A stretch of 64,000 bases of DNA from Tetrahymena elliotti 4EA (taxonomy: Eukaryota > Ciliophora > Oligohymenophorea > Hymenostomatida > Tetrahymenidae). Location: positions 2,294,001 through 2,358,000 of the forward strand of contig JH720293.1 in NCBI GenBank assembly GCA_000231825.2, given 5' to 3'. The notes under the pieces are model-generated. The model made no database searches. It saw only the letters and a program-made list of their open reading frames with translations, and had not been told where the DNA came from. The position numbers and the translations under genes are program-made. Of this stretch, positions 11,995 to 23,293 are shown piece by piece (position 1 is the stretch's first letter; every line of letters starts with the position of its first letter).

Positions 11995-14392
11995 TCAAAA
12001 TAATTTGTAATCTTCCCTGAAATATTTCATATCTTCATCTTCTTGATTGTCTTATGTAGTTAGCTCTTTGTTAACTAATTTCATGAAGGGCGCACTTCTC
12101 ATCATGTCTATTCTCCCAAACCTATTTAACATTTTAATTAGTAAAAATTTTTATGATAACTTAATACTTCTTCTTAGATGGTTATTCCATTTTAATTCTG
12201 TTTTTCTCATTTCTACGTAAAACTTCATCCTCTTTTTTCTTATTTTATGCATCTCTTTATGATTATTTTCTATCTTTCTCTGCTTTTTTTCTCTTTAAAA
12301 TAATTTTATAATGTGATGATAGATTTTGAATTAAAAATTTGAATCTATACCTTTTCTTCTACTAATTTTATAGGACACAATTTAATTTCTTTAAATTGTT
12401 TCTCAAATAATATTTCTATTTACTGATAATTTAAAATTACATGCTTAAAATATATTTTTAATAATAAATTTTACTGATAATAAAAGTAAAGTTGGCTAAG
12501 ATTCTGGATCATGCAGATTAATTTCTTCTTTAAATGTATTATATAAATCAACAATCTATTTTTGAATATTAATTTAACATTTTAAAAATAAATTTTTAAA
12601 ATTTACTAAAGTTCTGAAAAGCTTTTCATATTTATCCTCACTCTTTTTTTACAAGTCCTCAGTTTTTTACTTAATGTTTTTCATACCTGCTAAAATTTCA
12701 TCAACTTATTTTTTTAGTTGATCTTTTTACATTTGTAAATTCCTAGCTTTTGCATTCAGCAGCTATAGAAAAAATAAAAAATAATTAGAAGATGTATTTT
12801 CATTAAAAATATATTTACTTGTTTTTCTTACTTAAATTTATGCTTTAACTCTTCTAAATTCTATTCATCTTCTTGTTTCATCTAAATAAGAAATAGGTTC
12901 TTTTCTTCTAAAGAGTTGAAAACATCCTATAATTACTAAGGATTTTAGAAGTACATAGGATAATTATCTTCAAAATCTATAAAATGAAATTGAGTATTTA
13001 AATATTTATTAATAACTAAGAGTAAATACCTTCTAAATCAGATAACTCATCTTTTTCAACCTATGTATTAAATTAATTTTCAATCTTCTAAATTTACTAT
13101 TGTTTTTTTTCAAAAGCACTTGATTATGATAAAGTGCTATCTTTTTTTTACTTACTACCTTTGTTACTTTTTTCTATTAAAAAAAGTCTAATAATTAAAA
13201 ATACAAAATGAATTTTACCATTCATATTGTTCAGCATTTTTTCAACATAAACCTACTTTAATTTCTCTATCTACTAAATTTTCTTTTTTTATTTTTCTTC
13301 TTCCCAATCCTTTACCAAAAATAAACAAAAGATTAAAACATTTATATCATTATAAACATTTATACCTTTGGAGCCAATTTATCTAAAAATTCTTTATGCT
13401 CCTTATAGCCAGCTAGAATTTCTTCATTTCTAGATTTCTCAGCTCTTATTGTAGTTAGTTTTAAGTTGATTTCTTTTATCATAACTTCTTTTTGTCTTCT
13501 TTATTTATTTAAAGCTTCAGCTCTTTATTCAGCATCCATTCTTTAGTGCTTGTTTAGATCTAAATACTTCTAAAAATTCTCATAATCCTATTTCAACATT
13601 TTTTCACTGCTAATTAAAGCTTATTCTCTATCTTCTGATAGCTTTTTTATTCTATTAATCTGTTTATTTTATATCGAAAGTTATATTAAATTCAATGAAT
13701 AAATTGTTATTTAATCAACTTAATCTCTGAAATAAATTTTTAAGAGTGCCAATATAAAATTAATTACCTCATTTGCAATTATATCATGAGACATTGTAAC
13801 TAAAAACATTTCTTTACGTTGATTCAGAATTTCATTTAAACTTTCGTTCTTAAAATTACCCTTATCATTATTTTATCTTTCCTTAGCAACATTTAGAGCT
13901 TCTTAAATTAATTTTTTTTAGTGGTCTTTAAAGCAATTCTTTCCTCTATAATTATCTAAAGTTTCAGGCTATATGTCCTTGAAGTGTTTAAGAGATCTTT
14001 TTTAAGTAAATGTTTTCTTTTCCCAAATTTTACTATTAACTATTTGATTTCTACTTTCATTTTTCTTTTGTTTCTCTATCTCATAAAATTAAAATATCTC
14101 CTCATCCGTAGGTATCTTAAAAGGAGATGTTAGAGATTGAGACATATTTATTGGTTTTTGATTCTAGCTAACAGAATTATCATTTGAGTCATTAACAACT
14201 TAAACCTAAAAGCTCTTAGTATTTAAAACAAATATTAATTCCTAAAATAAAATTTGTCAGTAATGAAAACAATGTACAATAGTTTGATTTTTTTGATTGA
14301 TTTAGGGCAGCTATTTAATTATAAAAACAAAAATATTTCAGATTTGTCATATACTTTTTAGAATTTACTTTTATAGATTAAGATTCTGACAT
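11995..14392 (-). CDS. CFAP100: CFAP100 homologue (MIA complex, DUF4200 coiled coil)
   Basis: CFAP100 with CFAP73 forms the modifier-of-inner-arms complex that regulates inner dynein f in cilia. The N-terminal region contains SPFKIPTDEEIFQFYEIEKQ, matching the NPFxIPxDxxIF opening of the family. The DUF4200 core reads EMFLVTMSHDI, INRIKKLSEDREQALISSEK, QDYENFQKYLDLNK and ends ILAYSIL-free with YKEHKEFLDKLAPK, the classic E-FLDKL-P end of the domain. The rest is coiled coil, ending EDEDMKYFREDYKLF before TGA at 11995-11997. Several short introns are visible, for example about 13680-13770. Two starts are possible: ATG at 14143-14145, or a tiny upstream exon (ATG at 14390-14392, MSESQSIK) joined by an intron. 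I prefer the latter because the sequence directly upstream of 14145 stays open, in frame and protein-like (VVNDSNDNSVSQNQKP). Confidence 0.8.
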
Positions 14393-15038
14393 TTATTATT
14401 GCATGATTTAAAAAAATACTTATATTGTTATGCCTTATCTATTTAATAAAAACACCAAATATATCTATCTAATTTTTTAATTACGCTAAAATATAAGATA
14501 AAATATTATAATCAACTACCTTATTGAAACTTTCAAAAAAATGATGAATTAGGTTATTTAAAACTCAATCTAAAAATGCTTGATAATTTGATTAGACAGG
14601 TGTTTTTTAAAAAATAATACAAAAAACATTTTTTTTTATTTGATTCTAAAAAATGGAATTTTATTTATTTTTATGCTTTAAATTTATTCTAAAATAAATA
14701 TTTTAGCTAATAAATGAAATTAGTTATTTGAAAAAGTTGAAAATTGTAAATAATTTAATAATTATGCTAGCTACTAGCTGTTAAGTAGAATAACATCAAT
14801 AAAGAATCTGCTTTTTTTATTGATTAATTATTTTTTGTTTTTTTTGAGTTAAATTATTTATTAATTATTTTAGTAGCTAGCTAAGATAGCTAAGAGATTA
14901 TTAAATGAATTTCTAAATAACATAAGATTTAGCTAGTCTAAATCACTCTGTAAAATATTATTAAAATTTCAAGTTCATTAATTCAAATATTATTTTTTAA
15001 ATAAAAAAATTGAATTTTACAAAGCAAAAAGATAAAAA
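14393..15038. other. Divergent intergenic region
   Basis: Upstream region shared by CFAP100 (minus) and the unknown plus-strand gene at 15039. An 11-bp inverted repeat (GCTAGCTACTA at about 14766 and its complement ending near 14881) is visible. Otherwise there are only A/T-rich runs. Confidence 0.5.
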
Positions 15039-16326
15039 ATGGATACTTGTTTTATCATAGATTAAATCAAAGAAAATTTGTTTAATGAAAGAGAAATTTT
15101 AGAAAGAATGTCAGAACTTAAATAGGTCAATAAAAATTTAGAAATCTAATACACTATTAATGATATAGAAAATGCAAAGTCCACCTTTTAAGAAATTAAA
15201 TAAAAGTTGTCATCAAAAATGGAAGTTACTCCTCTTTACTATGAGCTGTTTAAAGAAATCTATAAATTCTTAAGCTATCAAGAAAAACAAATAAATATGT
15301 AAAATTGAAATATTTTTTTCTACTCAAATCATTTTCTATTAGGTAGCAAAATATCAGAAAAACAGAGGTAGAAACTTAATTCTTGAAAGACTTTGAACAT
15401 AATTAAAACAGAGACTTATATATATATCAGCTAAACAATATTTCAAGACACTTAAACAGATCTAAAAAATCAATTTCTATCCTTGACTTTTATGGGAATT
15501 TTTGTAAAAAAGGTTATAATTCTTAAAAAATATTAGTTAATTCTTAATTTATAAATAAAAAAGTAATTTATGATAAGTTAGCTAAAGACTAATTTGAGCA
15601 CATCTATCGTAATTTAGAAAAAGATACCTTTTTTGAGAGGATACTTAGAGAATCTAATTCAAAAATTTAATAGTTATATGGATAGGATCTATGTAAAGAA
15701 ATATCTAAGAGTTAAACAAACTCGCTTATTATTAAATACACAATATTTTCAGAAAAATCAAGAAAGAAATTCAATAAAGAGCTGGATATAAGAAGTAGCA
15801 AATTGTTAAATGTGAATGAAATAACAAATTTAATTGACCTTAATAGCTTTGAAGATATTTATTTTGCATATTTACAATGCTTAACTTCAAACTTATTTAT
15901 TGTAGATCTATCTCTAACTGAGTAAGCTCTGCAAGATCTTGTTTCTTAAGAATAGTTAGATGTCAACAAAAAATTCTTAGAAAAAATACAATCTAAGAAG
16001 TAATAGAATGTGAATTTCAAGGCAATTATGCTTATAACCAGACTATCAAAAAACAGATAAAATATCTCAATTTCTTCAATTAAAAAAGAGACAATCTTTT
16101 AAAAATTTCAAAGTAATTAAAACATATTTAGAAAAAATCAATCTTCTTAATAATTATTTTATTTTAAACAGTTAAGACAAAAAGAAAAATCAATAAAATT
16201 ATTAATCGCTCTGCCAAAACTTAAAATACCAAAAAGGATGTTACTGATAATACAAAGACTGATTTAATCTAATCACCATTACCAACTAAAAAAAGAAAAC
16301 TGAATAACAATATTAATTTTTAATGA
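15039..16326 (+). CDS. Unrecognised basic coiled-coil protein with a C-terminal NLS-like motif
   Basis: Starts at ATG 15039 (MDTCFIIDQIKENLFNEREI) and reads through three exons. Introns are 15299-15342 (44 bp) and 16113-16171 (59 bp); without the second, the frame loses its protein-like tail. The product is about 395 aa, mostly helical and charged, with predicted coiled-coil stretches near the start (KENLFNEREILERMSELKQV) and a helical middle. The C-terminus is PLPTKKRKLNNNINFQ before TGA at 16324-16326; PTKKRKL is a strong monopartite nuclear localisation pattern. No catalytic motif or known domain is visible. Convergent with the next gene, 172 bp away. A nuclear role is only suggested by the NLS-like string. 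Confidence 0.65.
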
Positions 16327-16411
16327 GATAAATAAATTCATAAAAGAGTTATGTAAACTGTAACCACTAGAGTTTAGCTTCTACAAATTAATTCTTATAT
16401 ATTGAATAGCA

Positions 16412-16480
16412 AGCAAATAAATTATTCATAATGAAAACAAACTCAAAAATGAAATTTTGTTTATTAAATGTTTATTTGCT
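16412..16480. repeat. Short inverted repeat between convergent genes
   Basis: AGCAAATAAA (16412-16421) pairs with TTTATTTGCT (16471-16480), and internal AAACAAA/TTTGTTT tracts could extend an imperfect stem. It sits in the 172-bp gap between two convergent stop codons. A role in 3'-end formation is possible, but the sequence is too simple to claim it. Confidence 0.25.
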
Positions 16481-16498
16481 AAAAAATAAATAAAACAC

Positions 16499-17673
16499 TC
16501 AATAACTGATAACTATTTTATCATTTTATTTCTAATTTTTATAAAATTTTTCTAAGAATATTTCTTTTTGAAGCTCATATACAAAATCATAGTCATCCAT
16601 ATTATTTATATTAACTAATTAATTATGTATAATATCTTTTCTTTATTGAATCACTCTTAAAATTTGATAATTTTCTATTTCGTAAGTTTATATAAAAGCT
16701 TAAAACTCATATGGACAATTTTCATCTAAGCATATTCTCGTTGTCCTTTTGGTAGCAGGTACATTAATAAAATCATATGTCTGTATTTAGATTTAAAAAG
16801 AATCTTAGACTTTTCTCTCAACAAATGTTTTCATGCTTGCTAATAGAGAATCAAATCTTGATTTTCTGCTTATAAAATCTACTATTCCCATTCTTAAGTA
16901 AATCTATGGAGCATTTTCCAAGCTTGTCCCAAGTAATGCAAGTAACCCTTCACTAATACCAAAAAAGGCTCCCTAATATTCAAAATTTTCAGGATTTTTA
17001 CCTAAAACTGTGTAAGAATAAAATGATTCTTTTTCTTCACAAAGTTTTTAGTTTATAAAATTAATAAACTCCTACCTTTTTTACTAATAAGTTTAGTAAT
17101 TTTCCATAGGATCAACTTTAAAAATAAATAATTATTAAATAGATTTGATTGGTTAAAAAATTTACCTATTTTTTTGTTTACTTAAAAGTTAAACACCTCT
17201 TTATTGTAGTGCTCTTTAAGTTTATCATAAAAAAGTAGAATTAGCTCAGAGAGCTAATACAAATTTTAGTCATTCTTAGATTAAAGCAAATCAACAACAT
17301 ATTTAACATTTTAAATATCTTTTTTTTATTTAAAATCATCAAGCTATTTACTACTTTACTCAGAATATATTTGCAAAGTTCTATTTTGTTTATTTATTAA
17401 AATTTATCTAATTCCATCCCTATCTTTTATGGCTCTAGCTCTCTCTGTAATTGTAAACAGAGAATCATCTTTTGAATAATCCAAATCTATCAAATACCCT
17501 CCAAATTTAATGATATTTCCTATTGTATTTATGTTTCTCCAGATAGATACTGCTTCGCATTAAATCATTTGAGATTTTTTTCTGCTAAAATTAATTTTAT
17601 TTCTCTTTTTAATAGATTTATTAGAAATGGTAACGGTTAATTCTTCTGAATGGCTTTCACTACTTTAACTCAT
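16499..17673 (-). CDS. Unrecognised protein
   Basis: The minus-strand frame starts at ATG 17671-17673 (MSQSSESHSEELTVTISNKS) and ends at TGA 16499-16501. A serine/acidic leader is followed by a basic patch (KKRNKINFSRKKSQ). A compact middle segment reads AVSIWRNINTIGNIIKFGGY and DYSKDDSLFTITERARAIKD. At least two short introns lie around 17060-17170. The C-terminal half has FFGISEGLLALLGTSLENA and IYLRMGIVDFISRKSRFDSL, which are protein-like and mixed in composition, then VPATKRTTRICLDENCPYEF. The composition is clearly coding, not random AT. I cannot place it in a family. The G-I-S-x-x-L-L-x-L-L-G-T run vaguely recalls sensor-type folds but that is not evidence. No membrane span or signal peptide. 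Confidence 0.65.
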
Positions 17674-18314
17674 TTTTTTAATAATTGACAAAAAAAATAA
17701 TATAGAAAAATTAATTATTCCTAATACAATTTTTTGATATCAAAAATATAATTTAGAATTATTAATTGATAGAATAATATTTTAAAATTAATTTATTTTT
17801 TAAATAGATATAATTTTAAATTGATGTCAATTATGGTGATAGTGTCATTAGTAAGTACGATCAACTACTATCAGCAAAAATTTTTGATTTTGTAATTTTA
17901 AGAAATTAAAAGAAAATACTTTGTTATTTATTACTAATTAGATGAGATTTTAAATAAAAAAGATTTCTTTTATTTTTGATATTCTTTATGTTATAACTTT
18001 TTTGACAGAAAGCTGCTAATGATTGACTCATGCATAAGTAAAAATGTATTTGATATCAAATAAATATCACACAAAAACAAGTGCAATCATCAAGCAATTA
18101 TTATTGTCTGATTAGGAAGTAAGAAGATTTGGTGAAAATTGATACACTTTAAATAGGATACAGGAAGAATGAATCATACAATTAAGAGGTTATTAAAATT
18201 AAATTATATCATAAAGAAATTTATCAAAATTATATAAGTAATTTAAAAAGTAATAAAATTCTTAGAAAAGGTAAAGAAATAAACAAATAAATAGTTAGAA
18301 TTAGAAAAATAAAA
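17674..18314. other. Divergent intergenic region
   Basis: Upstream region of the minus-strand unknown gene and the plus-strand sorting nexin. A/T-rich; no RNA gene, repeat or reading frame of interest seen. Confidence 0.55.
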
Positions 18315-20713
18315 ATGTATCAAGACGATAATAACAATCAAGATCCCTATTAATATCCTCCTACAAGCGGCTATTCATACAACACTAACTAGTAATAGAA
18401 CTTTGGCTAATAAGAATACTAATAGAATGATAATCTTGGCTAACAATAACAAAATTAAAATCAGCAATAAAATTTTGATGCCAATGTAACATTTAGTTTA
18501 GAAATAAAAAAACAAATCATTTTAACCACTTTCTTCATATTTTTCATTTTTTGTTTGCCTACAAACTAAAGCATGAAAAATATTTGTTCATTTGACATTC
18601 TTTACATAAATTATTTATTAATTCATTTAATTTAAGAATGTTTAAAGACCCGATGATTCTTAAAGAATTTTCAATCCTTTCATTCTAGATGATAACAATG
18701 AGGTAAGAGATTAAACACTTTAGAAAAAGAATATCATAAGTAAAAAATATCCTTTAATTATAAAAATTAGATTACTATTGCAGTTGGTGAACCTGTTACT
18801 AAAGAAACTACTTTGAGCAAGCACACAGTTTATAATATTAAAGGTCAAGATAAGATAGGTTAATTCGATGTTTATCGTAGATTCAATGAGTTTTACACTT
18901 TAAAGGAAGTCCTTGCCGCCAGATGGCCTGGTTGCTTCATTCCTTCCATCCCAGCTAAAGAAATTGTACATAAAATATCTATTAAATAAAGCATTTTAGC
19001 ATTTTGTATAATTAGAAATATTAAAATAAATCCTTCTCAAATATTAAATATAAATTAATTTTTTTATAAAAGAATTCTACAAACTAAAATGTAGTTGAAA
19101 ACAGAGCTCGTTTCCTGAACAGTTTCTGCAATCAGATGGCAAGACTAAAGCATTTATTCTATTCTGAAGAATTCTAACAATTCTTGCGTTCTAAGGATTC
19201 TGATGTATCTAAGGTAATTAATAAATTTATTTATGGAAGAAAAAAAAATATTTATACTGCAGTCTGCAGTGTAAGTGAATAAAAAATAATAAGTAACAGT
19301 ACAATCTCAAATTGGTTTGTTAAAATAATATTAAAAATATTTTACTGTTACCTAACATAGAATGGTATAAAAAACAAATTAATAACAGTATTAACTTGTA
19401 TTGGTCAATTGATGGATTAAAATAATATTTTATTTTCCTAAAAGTTTTCCAAATTAATGGAAAAGAAAAAAATAGATTTAAATATGTTTGATTTCTTTTT
19501 ATTTAAATTTCTTTAAGTAATATTTTCTTAAATTATTTATTATACGTAAAAAAGCACCTTTTAACCCTCAAAAATGTTACAACTTCAGACATCATTGATA
19601 AGTATCAACTTACTTTCCCTGAAATTTGTGAAGTAATTCATTCATAAAAAATATATTCAAATTAAAAAGTTTTTAAATTTATTAGCAACCTTTGCAATCA
19701 GATATAGATATTAAGATTAACTCATGGACTGGTTTCCTGAAGAGAGCTATTGGAGGATTGAAGGTAAATTAAAAAATTATTTTAAGTTAAAGCAAATCTT
19801 AAATTACTCTTATTTTAAAATAGAATTATAAGGATTAATTAAAGACTCTCACTGAATTAAGAAAGGAATTAAATTCAAATTTTGCTAAGTTCAATGAAGA
19901 AATTCTCCCTGAATATGAAAAATGCCTTATTTCTGAATATGTCTCTAATGATAATTTTGCTTTGATTTTCTCAAATGAATCTAATGTTGGATTACATGAA
20001 TTTAATGATAAATTTGTAATAAAAATTATTTAAAATCTTCTTATTTTAGGTTAAATTTAATTTTTTGTAAAAAAAAGAAAAATAGCAAGGATAAAAATTC
20101 TTTCTAATACTTGTATGATATGGTTAAATATGAACTCAGAGATGCTGAAGTAAAAATTTATTATGATATATTTTTTCATTTTAATTTGGATCATGAAAAT
20201 AATAAATAGGCTTTTGAAGAATCAATTAAAGAAAAAGAATCGTTAGAAAAGAAAAGAAGCAGCGTTTAAAAGGATTTAAAGGATGATGAAGAAGACTTAA
20301 ATAAGCTTATTTCTGGTAAGAAAACAGTAAAGGCAATCTTTTCCAGCAGTGAAGAATAAAAAAAGAAATTAGAAGCTAAAATCGAAAAAGTAAAATATTA
20401 TAGTTTTGATTATGATTTTAAAATATTTTACAATTACAGTATAAAGTTGAGTTGAAGAACTTAGATAACTTGATAGAAATAGTCACTAAAATTATTGGTA
20501 TGGTAGAAATCGATAGATTTAGAGTAAATAAGTTATTCCTTTTTTAATTAATTTTATAACCTTTTCAACAATATTATTTAGAAAGAAAAACGTATGACTT
20601 TCCACAGAGTTCTCTAATGTGTTGCTGACTCAGAAATTTGCAACAGTATGGATTTAATGCAATACTGGAGCCAAATTAATGACTGTTCTACTAGATTATT
20701 AAAGAATTATTGA
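18315..20713 (+). CDS. Sorting nexin with PX and BAR (Vps5-like) domains
   Basis: Peripheral endosomal membrane protein; PX domains bind phosphoinositides and the BAR domain dimerises and senses curvature, as in the SNX1/2/Vps5 arm of retromer. ATG at 18315 gives a Q/N/Y-rich leader of about 50 aa. An exon ending ILDDNNE follows, then the PX domain: ITIAVGEPVTKETTLSKHTV, FDVYRRFNEFYTLKEVL (the RRF-EF-L motif), RWPGCFIPSIPAKEI (the PG-x-x-I-P-x-x-P-x-K loop), and ENRARFLNSFCNQMARLKHL with FQQFLRS. The remaining exons form a long helical region: INSWTGFLKRAIGGLKNYKD, LYDMVKYELRDAE, KKLEAKIEKYKVELKNLDNL and ending CSTRLLKNY before TGA 20711-20713. About nine short introns. The exon join at about 20040-20090 is the least certain. 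Which SNX subfamily it belongs to cannot be fixed by eye. Confidence 0.85.
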
Positions 20714-22411
20714 TGAGAATAAATAAAATATTAATAAGAAGATGGATGGATAGACATAAAAAATAGTAAATTAAAAACATGTAAAAAACAATGAATAAAT
20801 GATATAATTTACAATAATCTAAAAAAATGTTCATTAAATTTTTAATATAAATAGTTTAAATTTTGCTTATTTTATTGTAATGTATTGATTGATCACTTTA
20901 GTTTATCAAAATTATTATTTACAATACTTTCTCTCAATCTAAAATATTTAATTCTCTTTTGTTAATATTTTATTTCATTAACTGGATTTTCTTTCCCTTC
21001 TTCTATTTTAACGCTTCACTTAATCTATTTTTTTTGTTAATTTATGAAAATTCAAAAGTAATTCTAAAGCATCTATTTTTTTTACTTTCTATTTTTTACC
21101 TTAATAAACTCTATGAAATTCAGTCCTACTTTTGCAGTGAAAAATTAAATTGTAGTCTTTGCGTCCATTAATTAATCACCTAGCCAAATATTTTCGATTT
21201 GAGATGAATTTTCTTAACCTGATGGCTATTAAATATGAATTCTTAAAATCTTATGATTTTTTAAAAATCTATTTTTTTATTAAGAAGAATGAGATTATTT
21301 ATAAAAACTACCTGTTCTTTACCCTTTCTCAGGCACTTTTAATTGTATTTTTTTCATCAAAATATTATCTTCTGAATTTTTTTCGAATGATACTCATAAG
21401 TAATTTATTCAAAGATTTTTGAAGTACTTTCAATGTTTTACTTGTAAGAAACAATTTTTTTTATAAGTTTTTTGGATAAACATGTTAAATCTTTTTAAGA
21501 CTCTGATTGTTTTCATTAAATATTAAATATGGAAATATTTTATTTTTTGGATGAAACTACTGGCAAATAATTAAAAATTGTAAGGATTGTTTTAAAATGT
21601 TACAATACCACTGAAATTACATCAAAAACTTTTTTTTTAATTAAGTTCATGAATTATGAAATTTTCATTTTTGGAAGAAGAAGAATATAAAATACATTTA
21701 TACTATGGTGAATTGTATTTATTCAATGAAAATAATATATTTTATTAAAATTGCACTTGAAAGCAATATGTTGATATATAAAATATTTAGTTATTTGTTT
21801 TACTTTTTGTTGAATTTACTATTTTTGTTATTTGAAAAGTCTTTAAAAGTAACTCATTGGAAGAAATAAGAAAGTTAATTTTATTTAATTAAATTATCTT
21901 TCTTCAAGATAAAAGAGTTGTTGTAATATTTAGGAACCTTATTTTCATTTGAAAAGCTTAAATTTGTTTTAATATAATTTACTACTAATCTATGGTAATT
22001 GATGGATGATCTGAGTAGGAATATTTTTTCAATTATGGGTAAATTTTTACATGAAGAATTTATTCATGCCACTTATAAGTAGAGATGTAAATTGGATTCA
22101 ATAGAATACTATTTAAAAAATAATCAAATTAACTTAAGACTTGACTTCCTTTCAGACATAAGTCTTTTCCCAATTAGCTGCTATGATTTTGAAGAGAAAC
22201 CTATGAATTTGCTTGTATATATCAAAATAGTAAACCTTTTTTTAAAAAAATAGCAAGCAGCTATTTCTTAAAATTAATAAATACAAAAAAAATTTAAATA
22301 TTACAAACAGAAGTTTAAAAAAGGTGATTTCCTAAATCTTACTTATAGTTATCCATACTAACTGTAACTAATCATATTTGTTGTTTAATCAACTAATTAT
22401 CAAGCGCTATC
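20714..22411. other. Intergenic spacer, 1.7 kb
   Basis: A/T-rich. Two stop-free stretches at 20959-21171 and 21159-21422 translate to F/L/I/Y-dominated strings typical of random AT sequence. A longer TGA-free stretch from about 22000 runs into the next gene in another frame (see rejected items). I see no supportable gene. Confidence 0.5.
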
Positions 22412-23293
22412 ATGTTATAAAGCCAAACTCAATAACCTGCAGTCTAATAATCACTTGATTAATCAGTGATTCGTAGAATAAACAAAGAAATTTAATAAGA
22501 GTTACTTAATAAAGATAGTAGAATCATATTAATTCCTCCAACTAACGATAACTACCACAATTTAAGAGCTTTCTACATCATGAAGGAAGACTAGTTTTAA
22601 TTTGATGACTAAGTGAGTGCTTCTTCTTAACTTTATAGTGATCTTTTATAGAATACATAACAGCCTAATAAAAAGCCAAAATATGTCTACTCTGATTGTA
22701 TTTTAGAAGTCAATATTATAATTCCTAAAAACTACCCTATTTCTCATCCACGCTTTAAATTCCCTTAATAACCCCTTCACCCATCTTTCAAAAATGAGGG
22801 AATATGCTGTGGTATTTCTTGCTAATTTAAAAAGAATTGGGATCCTACTTAAACTCTATTTTCAGGAATTGAGACTTACTGCACAAATGTTCTGAGCATC
22901 CCAAGTCTTATTAAATGTGGATATAAAATTGATCTCACAAGAGATTGTAATTTTGAAATGATAAACATGATTAATAGCAATAAAAGTATGTTTTTGGAAA
23001 AATGTGAGAAATGGGCTACAACAAAAGGCAGCTTGTCTTAATATATTGATGATGCAGAATTTTGTAATTATTTGAAAAAGAATAGTAGTAACTCTTTGGT
23101 AAAAGAAATATTAAATAAAATGCAGCAAATAAAGGATAGAAGAACAGCTTATTAAATTAGAATGATTGAAAAGAATGCTAAGTATTTTAAATCACTTTCA
23201 ACATCTATGATACAACAAATTATATAGAGATCTTAGAACCCTAATTTAATGTGCTTGGTCAATTAATTAAGTAAGTAAAGCTCATAAAGCTGA
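22412..23293 (+). CDS. Atypical ubiquitin-conjugating enzyme (UBC/E2-fold) protein
   Basis: Single uninterrupted frame of about 293 aa. ATG 22412 opens MLQSQTQQPAVQQSLDQSVI, then RRINKEIQQELLNKD, the usual first helix of an E2. The UBC core follows: CILEVNIIIPKNYPISHPRF (the YP-x-x-P-x-x-x-F strand motif), LHPSFKNEGICCGISCQF (the HPN / G-x-I-C active-site segment), KKNWDPTQTLFSGIETYCTN and VLSIPS. The putative catalytic Cys is in EGICCGI. The usual Asn of HPN is replaced by Ser (HPS), so catalysis may be altered. After the core there is a C-terminal helical extension of about 120 aa (FLEKCEKWATTKGSLSQYID, VKEILNKMQQIKDRRTAYQI) unlike ordinary E2 tails. There is no C-terminal membrane anchor. 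TGA at 23291-23293. It could be a catalytically inactive variant or an E2 with its own specificity. Confidence 0.75.

Noticed and set aside
20959..21422. Two overlapping F/L/I-rich plus-strand frames
   Set aside because: Codon content is what T-rich noise gives; no signal, spacing or homology; lies in a 1.7-kb spacer.
22003..22471. 156-codon TGA-free plus-strand frame starting MDDLSRNIFS
   Set aside because: It runs into the first exon of the E2-fold gene in a different frame. It has no recognisable motif, and TGA-free stretches of this length arise easily in AT-rich DNA when only TGA is a stop.
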